Source: Muscardinus avellanarius (Eukaryota > Chordata > Mammalia > Rodentia > Gliridae). Taken from it: a stretch of 64,000 bases of DNA. This document shows positions 40,111 to 52,100 of the stretch, piece after piece. Below the pieces are notes generated by a model that had not been told where the DNA came from, searched no databases, and saw only the letters and a program-made list of their open reading frames with translations. The DNA lies in contig OY726561.1 of NCBI GenBank assembly GCA_963383645.1, positions 138,706,727-138,770,726 of the forward strand. Reading direction: 5' to 3'. Each line of letters starts with the position of its first letter. Positions within the stretch are counted from its first letter, which is position 1. The position numbers were made by a program, and so were the translations under genes.

Positions 40111-43100
40111 CAAAAAAGAAGAAAGAGGAAGAAAGAGAGATAAAAAGATAAAGAAAAACTTAATGAAATCTCAATGAAGCCTCCTGCTAGCTTCTATGTC
40201 AACATGACGTGTTCGCCGTAGGAGGGACACGAGCAAGCAGAGCTACCTCCATGAATACAGCCTTCCCGTGTGGAACTGTCTGCCGTGACTGTAATAATAC
40301 TGAAATTTTAAGAAATCTGTGCATTAAAATAAAATTCCTTTTAGGAATCTATCCTCAAACTGCAATACAACTTTTCATCTCTCGTTGTAATTGTAAGCTG
40401 TGTTATTTGGAGAAATGTGGGACCCTCTAGCTCTTGTGCGGGCTTCTGTACCATCTTCTTTGTGTGTGAGCAGAACTGCTCCCTGGGACTGAGCTTGCTG
40501 TAATGGCGGCACACTCTCGGGTGACGTTTATGCTGTTCTGCCAATCATCTCTGCACACTCTCTCAAGTAGTGAGCACAATTTTCAGGCCTCTTTCCCACA
40601 CTGATACTAAGTGCACAATTTCCTATAGTTTATACTAATATTTAGACTACTGACAAGATATATAAAAAGAATCATGGCCCTCAAAAAATAGGTCTTAGAG
40701 TGAAATGTCAAAAGGACATAAACAAACTCCCTGTCTGCCCTTTGCGTTGAACCACAAGACAGAATATGTCAGTTCCTGGGGATATTGTAAGTAGGGATGC
40801 CTCCGTCAACAGGACGGCAAAGGCCACACGGCTAAACTGGTCAGAGAGCTGGATCTTGGGCTCCTCACATAACCCCTCCTGCATTTTCATCCTGAATGTG
40901 TATCTCCAAGAAAAATGGCTTTTTTTTTTTTTTTTTTTTTGCATTTACAGTGCTCTTTGACATACACTCTGGATTCTTTACTGAGGATTAAGTTCAAGCC
41001 AGACATGGTGGTGAATGCCTGTAATCCAAATCCTACCTGGGAGGCAGAGACAAGAGGATCCAAGGTTTGAAGCCAGCCTCAGCAACTTAGTGAGATTCTA
41101 CTTTGAAACAAAAAATAAAATAGTGCCGGGGGCAAAGCTCCGAGGTAGAACGCCCCTGGGTTCAATCCCCAGTACCAACAAAACAAACAGACAACAAAAA
41201 AATTAAATTGGGTCACTCGCAGATTAAGACACAACAAGTTAGGCTTTGCTATAATGAAGAAAGAAATGTAACTTCTGTGAAGCAGCGTGATTTTAACTCA
41301 GCAGTATGAAAAGCATTTATTACTTTCTTTCTCTGTGCTATCTTCTAAGTAAAAACTTTTCATAAAAACATTGAAAGTAAAAACCAAATACTTTTGATGG
41401 AATGTCACATCTCAGTTTCAGATGTTATTGAAGTATCAGTATGCTCAATTTTTCTTAACTTTGAGAAATATTTAACAGTGACTTTTATTGATAAAACAAC
41501 GTTAATGGAGAGTATTGACTTAAACTTGAGCCAGTATTAACATGGTCCCCACTCCGCTGACAAAAATGCTTTCTTCTGCCAGTATCTTCCCTTAGTAGCT
41601 ACCATGAAAGCCTTGATGTTCACTTCTGAGGTTTAAAACCTCTGCAGGCCAAGCGACCCTCTGCTAGACGAATGGAACCTCCCCCCTTCCCTATCCCATG
41701 TTACCCAACATCAGATAGACTTTGAAACATTGAGACCTTGAAGAAATAAAGAGTGAATTAACCACAGTGTTCAAAACCCCGTCTCTGAGTGCCAGTAAAA
41801 GTCTTCAATCCTAAAAGGACTTGATTTTTAAAAATTAATCCATTTGTAATCCATAGAAGTACTTACAATCAGTTTCAAAGGGAAAAGCCGTGACTTTTCA
41901 GAATAAACTGTTGAAAGTGTATACAAAGGACAAATCATCTTTGTGTTTTAAGGCTGCAAGGGGCCTGAAGACTCCTTCTGCCCTACTTCTTCATTTTAAA
42001 ATTAATAAGTTGCCCCTTCTTCATTCACCGGACTGACATCTCAAAATGCCACATTCCCTCGCACCCTACCACATCTCTATCCTTTGAGTAGACCTCAAAT
42101 TTTGGGGTGCTAAATGCATATCCCCAGCTCACATCAACAGACTCCAGTGCAGTCCATCTGGATAGTGTCAAGGAGTATGTATTTTAGCAAGCATCTGAAA
42201 CGACTCTGGAAGTGGTCCATGACCGTGCTTTGAGAACAACTGCTGGATAAAAATATAAATGAATGGTACACTTCATACTTAGCCCATCGTGGTGACGTTC
42301 AGTTAAGTCCTATGGACAAATCCAAAGACAAGAGATGTACTTGGGCGGGGCAAGGCAGAACAAGAACCGTCTTTACAATGACAGGTCTTAAAGAGCTGAG
42401 ACACCCCTGGGGAGAAGAGGGAGACGCGGAGGTGGGGGCAGGAGGGGAGACCCTGGTCACCGCGCTGAAGAACTTGAAGACAGTGTCCAGACGTTGGGAG
42501 TTCGTTGTTAGAAAGAGGGGGATGGCCCAGCTGCATTGTGCTCTTTGAAAAAGAGAGACATCCAATTTTTAAATAGTCACTACGAATGCCGCGTGGTGGC
42601 GATGTCATGATGTATGTGCCCAATAGTAAAAGGAAGCACCTCTGGGTTTCGTTGCTAGTTCTTTTTCAAATCTTTTTAGAGTTAGTATTCTTCCTACTGA
42701 GATAAGTATATGCAAATAAGAGCAACATGGAAGAACTTACTTGCAGCTTAAGAAGTGATGTGAAATCATGCTACCCTCTGTAAGGCACTGAGCTTCTTTA
42801 AGCCATTTGAAGAAAACACTTATGTTAATTATTCTGATTCTATTTTTAAAGTTTACATTTATATAAATTCATATGCCAACTAAGGCTATGCCCCAAATGT
42901 CATATACTTTACAGCGTTTAAGGGTTACTTTAGATTGGTGTATTTTTTAAATAAAATTAGTCTTTTCCAAATTACTTATTAACAATTTTAAGGAAATTTA
43001 ACTGACAGTGCTTGCTTGTTGCTTGTTAATGGGTCTAAATATCTCATAGTTTTGGCAAAACATAAAATAAAAATTAATATTGATATTATGAAAATCACAA

Positions 43101-46100
43101 ATGGATCAGTTTACATGTATAAAAACACAAGATACCCATTTTCCTCCTGAAGTGAGTACGTCTAAACCCAGAGAACTGGTTCAGGGAGAATTTAGGGTGG
43201 CCTTTTGGATGGAGGTGCTGAAGGAAAGAAACCAGAGCCCTGATGTGAGCCTGCTCTGAAGACAGTCCCCCATCAGCAGCAACATCAGCAACGCCGGCCA
43301 TGACAGCAGCTCCGGTGTGTAGACAGCCCAACCTGTGTGTACACACCAGGAAGGACGGCCTAAATCAGTGTCACAAGGCTCAGCACCCCACGCACGTCCC
43401 TCGTGCATAAATCACTAGTCCTGGGTGGTGGTGTCTCCCCATAAGACCTTCAGGACTATGAGCAGTGGTTCTGAAGGACAGAAAAGTGTTTGTACCTAGT
43501 ACCAGACATGATGTGCCTGGTGTGACGTTGTATAAAGGACCTCGGGAGCCAGGAATCCTGGTGACCACGTGTTACTGCCCATTCACCTGCAGAAGTCCAC
43601 TGACACCCACCAGAATTCAAGATTATAAAACTCAGTCCACTTGGCTTATCTGAGCACTTCTGCATCAACAAGACACAAAAGAGAACATTCTCAAATTCTC
43701 TTTCTTACAGCATAAGCGGATCCTTGGAAAGTACTTGCCTCAAATTTTGCTATATCCATTAGTGTTTAAGAATGTGTGTTTCTCCTTTTTGGCATGGATA
43801 CCCATACTAAGGGCTGTAAGCCCAAAACTCAAAAATAGAATTAGCTTGTCTTCTATAAGTAGCTGGAGGGGTGGGAGAAACCAGGGACAAAATAATGAAC
43901 TACCAGAGTGACAGTCTCCACCATTGGGAGTGTACTAGGAGCCAAGCTCTGAGGGTCATTTTCAACACTCGTTCCTTCAAGTTCTTATAAAAACTTCAAG
44001 ATAAAGGCTGCCATCTGACCTCACCATGAGGGAAAGGGCCAGAGAAATCACAGAACCTGCTCGAGAAAATGGACCAAGATTGAACAGAAGATCTGGGGTG
44101 ATAATCCACACACCATTCACTATTCCATACCCTATCTAGTTTTCTATCGGGAGGGAGTAAAAACCAATAATATCCTCGTTACATTAAAATATGTGCTTGT
44201 ATAAAGACTTATAGACATGTGTTTCTGTGAGTATGTATACGTAATATGGAAATAGAGCTATGTGAAGATACAGAACATAAGTGAGAATAAGTAAAAAAAG
44301 GGGGGGGGTGCTCCAGTATCCCTGGTCCTGCAATATCCAGTCATGTGATTATCAGAAAGTCACTCCACCTCTCTGAGGTCCTGTTTTATCAACCATAAAA
44401 TAGTTAATAAATAAGAATTCACTTCTCCTCAACAAAGGACGGGGCTTGTCGAAAAGACAGAGACGCCAACTTGGAGGGCCCAACGGCCCACGCTGGGACA
44501 GCCCGAGCAGCACAATTAATGACAGCACTAGGCCCTCGCGCAGAACAAAACAAATACCCATGAGTGTACGCTGACACAAGTACGTCATTAAGTCGGCATA
44601 TACACGAAGGAAGGGGTCAGCTTCTCCTTACAGGAGAACCTCAAGTGCTTCACGTACAAAGACTAAGGAAGCACACAATCACAACTGGGCAAACGCTACC
44701 ATAAAAAACACCACAGGCAATTTCCCCTGAAAGACGCTAACCAAGGTGGATGAAGTTCTGAGGAGAAGCAGGGTATCAGCATCATCTCCAGGTATCTCAA
44801 GAGATTTGTCAGTCTGCAAATGGGAAAGAGCAACTTTACAGGGAAGCCCAGCAGACAGAACCTTCACCAGGAGATCCAGGTTACCATCCGCCATCGTGAG
44901 ACGCGCCACAGCCCGAGCCCCGTGGCGATGCTCTGAGCAGACCCGTCGCGCCCGCGGCCGTCAGCCACGTCCTGAGTGTGGGCGCTGGATTCATGCATGA
45001 GCACACAGCACACAAAGCCAGCCACAGACATCCTGCGAGCAACCTGCCAGCACCATCCAACCAGTCATCGAGGTCATAAAAACCGAGCCAGGAAAGGGCG
45101 ACTGTCACGGACAAGAAGAGACAAAGGAAGCACAAGTGAAAGCCCAGACCCACCCTGGACCGGGACTGGAAAGGACAAGATGGAACGTCAGCTTCCTGGT
45201 TTAGATGACTGAACTCTAGTTATGCGCGTTGGTAACGTCAGGGATACGTTTAACCGCAGACACACTGCAGTTAGAGGTGAAGCCGAGGTTGCCAGGCCGT
45301 GTTCCATGCTGCCCTCCCTCTGAGCCTTTATCACACTGTCCTGGCCCCACCACTCCCTCATTCAAGTACCACAGGCCAGCCCTGCGTACGTCCTCAAGGA
45401 GGGAGTCGTGTCTTGCTGCATTAACTCCAACAGCACCTTGGCCACACACCCCCACCATGACACCAGAGGTTTTAGCCATTGGCATAAAGGACTCCCTTGG
45501 CCGCCAGACAAGTTCATTCGAGAAATGCCATCATATCACCTCTGCTGTCCCACGCTGTGTCTGGGAATTGTATGTGGCAGACTTGGGGCACAGCGATGGC
45601 TCTTGGAAAGACCCTCGTTACTACCGCCTCTGTGGACGTCACGGCAGGAGGGACCAATAATGACGCACAGACAGGGAGAACTGCAGTTGCCGGGCTCCCG
45701 TCGAGCTCGGGACCGCCTGCTTTCCTGCTGGAAGAGGCCAGCGAGGGCGGCTGGCGTGGAACTGGAAGGACGCTTGGGGAGCGAGGAGGAGGGCTGGGGA
45801 ATTTTAGGAATAAGATTCTGGCCATAGAGCCACCTCAACCAGAGCCAGACTCCCTGCCCTCGGCCTGCGCCTTGGCCGTGCTCCGTGGCCCTCAACCCAG
45901 GCTCATTACTCTGTTACTCTGTGTGTTTCCATGTTTACTCTGGCTGGAGAGCTTTCAAAGCACCACTGCCTGAGCCACACCACACAGCATCTAAATCACA
46001 CTTTCTAGAGGTGGGCCTTAGGCCCAAGGGTTTTTGAAAGCTCTTTAGATGATTCTAAAGTGCATCCAGGGTTCACAACTGCTCTTATATGCATATCTTT

Positions 46101-49100
46101 TTTTTTTTAGTACTGGGGATGGAACTTAGGGGTATTGTACCTTCGAGCTACACTCCCAGCCTTTTTCTTGTTGAAACAGGGTCTCACTGAGTTGCAGAGG
46201 GCCTCGCTAAGTAGCTGAGGCTGGCCATGAACCGCCATCCTCCGGGCTCAGCCTCCCGAATGCTGGGATGACAAGCGTGCGCCCCCACGCCCGGCTCTGG
46301 GGGTCATTTTTGCTTCTCTATGTTAATATCATCAGGCAGGGAACAGACAAGTCAAGCTTGTATTGCTTTTTGCCCTGACTTCTCCCCACCACCACTCCCT
46401 TCTCCCCTGAAGAGAAGTGATCTCACCTAATCTGTCTGTGTCTATTAATATAATCGCACCAGTTTCTGGGGATATTTTATCTGTGCCCAAATGAAGACCT
46501 TGAGACAGTACCTCACAGGTGTCTGGTGCAGTCCACGGTTAGGTACAGGAGCAAAATAAGTAGGTCAAATGCTTTTTTTCCCTTTGTACTGGGGATTGAA
46601 CTCAGGGACACTGTACCCCTGAGCTAGACCACAGTCCTTTTTATTTTAAAACAGGGTCTCACATGTTGCTGAAGCTGGTTTTGAACCTATGACCCTCCTG
46701 TCTCAGCTTCCCAAGTCCTGGGATTGCGGGCATGTCCCACCACACCTGGTTAGTAGGCCAAACTACTTTTGATCCAGATAATGGATGGGAGGATCCAATG
46801 TTTTATCTTTTGCCATCCGTGTTTGGCAGAACAAAGTTGAAGACAGCTATAAGCAAATGTAGAGGAATATCTTGAGCGCTGACGTCTTAGTTCACTCCGC
46901 GGGCTTGTGATGTGATACAGAAAAAAAAACCAAGAGGAGATCAAGCCCTCGTGTTGAGAGTCTGAGAGTTTATACAAGATAAAAATGCCAGGAGAGCTGG
47001 GACGTGGGGTTGGGGACTGACTCTAGCCAGGAGAGCATGGGGCCTGTCTGTGGGAGGGGAAGGAGAGAAGGAGCCTGTGACCCGGCCCCAGGAAGCTGGG
47101 CAGGAGGTGAAGACATGGCGCTAGGAGGAAGAGCACTGGGGAGGAGAGCGGCCTCAGCAGAGACGAAGGGTGTGACACGGTGGGTCCGGGACAGGGGGCA
47201 GCAAGTGACTATAGTTTCTCCCAGGGTGGGGGAAACTAGAGCACACCAATATCTGAAACCTTTTTTGCAGATACCAGCAAAAGCCATGCTCTCTCGGCAT
47301 CTGCATTTTCGCAGTTAAATAGGCAAAATCTCAAAGTGAGAAATAAGCCCCGAGAGAAGGTGTGCTCGCTGGCCAAAAGCATCTTTCCACTTTTAGATAT
47401 TCTTGCATAACTATTATTCTTCTAGTATTCTTTTAACTCTCTACACGAATTGCTCCGGTGATGTGAGAACAGGACTATGAAAGAAATTGAGTCTGAGGAA
47501 ATAAATTCTCTAATAATTTGTCTAAACGTCCTTGGCTCTGCTCAATAATAATAAAAACTGGCCAGAACTCAGATGCTGTGATAAGCATTCCAGCTGCAGC
47601 AATCACAAATGGCCTCCGACCCTCATTCCAATCACTAATTTAGGTTAAGCTATTAACTCTGGTAAGGTAGCTCAGTTTAAGGTAACTCTGTTTACCCTTG
47701 AGATCCTGCCTAGAGACAGAGAAGATAAAAACCTTGTGTGTGACCGTAAAGCAATTTAGTTGATAAACAACTTAGTTGCCCAAATACTATAGACTCAAGG
47801 AGAAAGATTGTTGACTTTTACCTCAGTATGAGCATTCATGGAGATAAGAGACTGACCGCATGGTTAGATATGAATATGACAAAATAAAGGACAGACGTTT
47901 TAAGTATATATGTATGAAGGAAAGGAAATACCGTAAGAGTAAGAAAAGCATTTTTGCATGAAGAAGAGCTTATCATAAGAAAGTCCCAACTGGGAAAGGA
48001 AGGAATTAGAAGGTTAAAAGCAGGTTGCAGAGGGTTTGTGACAGGGAAATGGATTATTAAAGATGGATAGACCTTTAATAGGCTTGTGTCTAAAGAAGAG
48101 TGTTCAGCAGTTAAGGAAATACATCTGACAATTAAAACCAAGAACCTTGTGGTGTTGTTTGTGGTATTTTGCCTGCCAAACTGTGTTGTGAGTTTGCTTA
48201 AGCTTTCAGATTTAGAAGGTAAAATGCCAACACCTGAAGAAACTCCATCACATCCACCTGAATCACCACCATCTCCCCACACTTGCTATATGAACTGAGC
48301 CCAAAAGATGGAAAGTTCCAAGAAAGTCAAAGAAGTTTCCCCGAGAAGCCCCCAAGCCTTGGGCATGCCTGTTTGGAACTGCTTATCTGCAAAACCTGAG
48401 AAAGAATCCGGAGGGAGTTAATCTCTCGAAGATCAACAGCCAGCTGAAGGACTAGTTTTATTACCTTTGTTTACATGTCATTCATTATTATTTCACAATG
48501 ATTACACCCACCTCCCTCTCCTCTTACTATTAACTTTACTGGTGAAGGGTATAAATTTCTTGGAGTTTTTGTAATAAAGTGTCATTGGCTCAAGAAGCCT
48601 TTGTCCGCCTCAGATTCTTTCCCAAACGTCATACCTAAAAACTTAGGGAATTCATAGAGGGGAAAGAATCGCTGCAGATAAGTTTCTGCAGGACATCACC
48701 TGCCTTTTGCCCCATCTTTCTGAGGCTCCCGGCCGCGAGTGGACTTGCCCCTCCCACAAGGACTGAGCCCGTCGGTAACACTTTTTTTTATTTTTTTATG
48801 CGTTACTGGGGACGGAACCCAGGGGCATTTGACCTCTGAGCTACACCCCTAGCCCTATTTTTTATTCTTTATTTTGAAACAGGGTCTCACTGAGTCGCTA
48901 AGCAGATGAGGCTGGCGGCGAATCTGCGATCTCCTATCTCAGCTTCCCACGTACTGGGATGACGAGTGTGCGCCACCACTGCCATTTTGGTATTTTGGAA
49001 ACTCCACCTCATTAAAGACTTGGTTAACCCTTGATGAGCTGTGAGAGTCTGGGTGCTTGCTTCCTACCCACATTGCTGAGGGGATGTCTCCGAGGGGTTG

Positions 49101-52100
49101 GGCAGTAGATGTCGAGGTCCCAGGTTTCAGTCTTGAAAGGTCCCAAGTTAAATTACAGCAGAGGGCACTTGGAGATGAAAAGGCCAGCCATTCCAACAGT
49201 GATGACATGTTTTATGAGGCGCAAGTCTGGCCACCTGCCACTTCCTATATTATTATTTTACCTCAATATAAAGAGGATAATGTCAGGCCCTGCAAGTTAA
49301 GAGTAAATTTGTGTCTGAAAATGAGAAATGTCTCTGTTAACAAGAAGGGAGCAGTCTGCCCACACCATTCCACAGAAGCCCAGCAACTGGCTGCCTGACA
49401 GCTCGGAAGCCCCACAGCTGTTCTCCAGCGCAGCCTGCAGCCGTCACCATGGCAACACCCCCTCGGGAGAGCAGCTCGGTCCATGGAAACCACCATCGCT
49501 TAAAACTTAAAGCGGAGGATCCCCGGTTGGATCCTAGGTGACAATATAGCGTTTTTATAGAAGTGTCCCTTCTAAGGACGTAATCGGACCGCATGCACTA
49601 AATTTAAATAGAAATTGCGAATCAGATGGGTGGTTCCCAGACTTCCACTTGTTTCAGACTCACCTGGTGGGCCGGCCAAAACACAGATGGCCCAACTCCA
49701 CCCCCAGAATTTCAGACTCAGTGTGGTTGGGCTAGAAGCCAGGATTTTATATTTCCCAAGTGATGTGGAAGGTACTAGCCTGGGACCCACTTTGAGAACC
49801 ACTGGACCACATGCATCGCTTCTGTGTTCATTCTCCGAGTTTTGATCATTATGCACTGGCTAGTTAAAGAAGGTCCTTGGTCCTAGAAAATACTGGCGTC
49901 CAGTAGTATCAGGGGCACAGGGGTGTCATGTCTGAGACTTCGAGTCAGTCAGGTTTTCATCATGTCAACAAAGACCAGAGAAAGTCAACTTAAAGAACTA
50001 AAGGTTCGTTTTGGCTCCTGGTTTCAGGGATTTCAGTCCTTGGCTAGCTGCCCCCATTGCTTTTGGGCCTGGGGCAGGAACATGGTGAGCCAGCTGTGAG
50101 GAAGGAGGGAGAGAGGGGAGGAGCCCAGCGTCCCCATGTCCCACCAAGGCACGCCCCAGGGACCTAACTTGCTTCCCTGCCTTCTAAAGGTTCCATCGCC
50201 TCAGTGTCACAGGCTGTGACCAAGCCCTTAGCACAAGCCTCTGGAAGATGGTCAAAAGTCAAACTATAACACACTTACTGTCAAACGGTTTAGCAAGAAA
50301 AACAGAGTATATAGGTATGGCTAGAATGATAAAAACACACATCCTACCGCCTCCTAGGCCTCCAGGAAATTATGTATGAATGAGGAATAGAAGGATAAAG
50401 TCGGTGTGGAAAATATAGCATTAGGGAGTCCAGATGCAGAGTATATGGGGTTTACTGTATTATTCTTGTCACTTATTTGGTAGTTCAACATTACATGAAA
50501 ATAAAAGAAAATTTTAAAATGAAGGCAGGGAAATAAATTTCTAAAGTACCATCTAGACCTGTCCAATATGATAGCCACTGGCCACACAGAGTTATATAAG
50601 TATAGATTAATTAAAAGTACATAAAATTTACCATCCAGCTTCTCAGTCACATTCACTGAACTTCAACGTGACTAGTGACTGAAGAATTAGACAATACAGA
50701 CCATTTCTATCATCTTTTACAGTGCAGAAAGTTCTGACAAACAGTGTTGACTATGTTTAAAATATTTTAAGATCAAGAAAGAGTCTGAAAGATCAAATGT
50801 GCCACAGCAACAGTGGAGGTCACCGTGGTCGTCATAAGCAGTAGGAGTCGGTTATTTCTGAAATAAGACCATTAATAACTGAAGGGGCTAAAGAAGAAAA
50901 CACACTACATTCTAGCAGGTGGGTCACGGTCCAGACGCATGCCTAAGTATCTGTCGTTTTGAAGATGAACATCCTACCCGCCAGGGTGGCCCGCTGTTCA
51001 GTACCGCCACTCTATGCCCCCCACTATCTTGCTGATTTTCTCAACAGCTCACTGGACAGAGAGATGACACCCACAGGACCTGGCTTTTTTCTTTTTTTTC
51101 CCCCACTTTCCTCCAGGAGGAACAAGATCTGGATGAGGAAACACCTAGGAAGGCTGAGCTGGACAGACAGATATGACGGGGAATGGTCAAGATCTATAAT
51201 ATTTCAAACTCATCCAGATAACCCGGGCTACTGGCTCCATATTGGGAAATACGCCAATGGATGTGTAGGGCGCGAGGTTGGATTTTGTTGCTGTCTCTGC
51301 TTCTGGACTGTTTTTCCTTCTGTCTCTTCAGCCTCTGAAATACACAGGCTCAGGTTTCATTTGGCGCTCCAGAGTTTCTGACCTGAATGTGCCGGCCTTC
51401 TCCTCTAAAGGGCAATGTCTACCTTCCCAACATCATTGCTGCGTGGTCCCAGAAACACCACATGGGAGCAGACCAACTCATTCTAAACATTCCCATGGCT
51501 CTCTCAAAGAGGATGTGGCTAACCCTACCCCCCAGAATGTTGCGGGAGATCGTTTTTTAGTTAAGTCATCTTTATTTTTATTTGTATTTATTTATTATTT
51601 ATTTTTTGCGGGTCTGGAAATGAAACCCAGGGGCATTCAACCTCCAAGATACACCCCCTGCCCTATTTTTTACTCTTTATTTTGAAACAGGGTCTCACTG
51701 AGTTGCAGAGGCCCTCACTAAGTAGCTGAGGCTGCCTGTGGACCACCATCCTCCGATCTCAGCCTCCCAAATGCTGGGATGACAAGCGTGCGCCACCACG
51801 ACCGGCTAGTTAAGTCATCTTACAGTCCCTGTAACCTCCTACACACACGTACACACACACACGTGTGTGCACACACGTACACACACATCTCTCAGGAGTA
51901 AACACACAGATGTGCTCCGCCACCACACACTACCAGTTGCGCCCCCTTGCTCCTGTCCACGCAGCTTCATGTTCAGTCAGAGCTCAGTAAAATACAAAGC
52001 TATAATGTGCAAAGAATATACAGCCACAAATCACAAATGGACAAACAGGAAGCGTTTATGTGGGGCACACGAGTCATTTGCCACTGGGGAGAAGGCATGG

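Larger units (their letters stand above)
48990..51555. other. NEK11 intron with DNA-transposon relics
   Basis: Mostly unassigned. MER5A lies at 49625-49806 and a second relic at 50550-50765. The open frame at 50959-51381 has no recognised domain. Confidence 0.5.

Noticed and set aside
45229..45973. Overlapping frames of 139-158 codons
   Set aside because: Three frames overlap, no splice context or recognisable domain; GC-rich sequence has few stops by chance.
48086..48298. Open frame as a retroviral envelope or accessory gene
   Set aside because: Hydrophobic segment only; no motif that identifies a viral protein, so it is not annotated as a gene.
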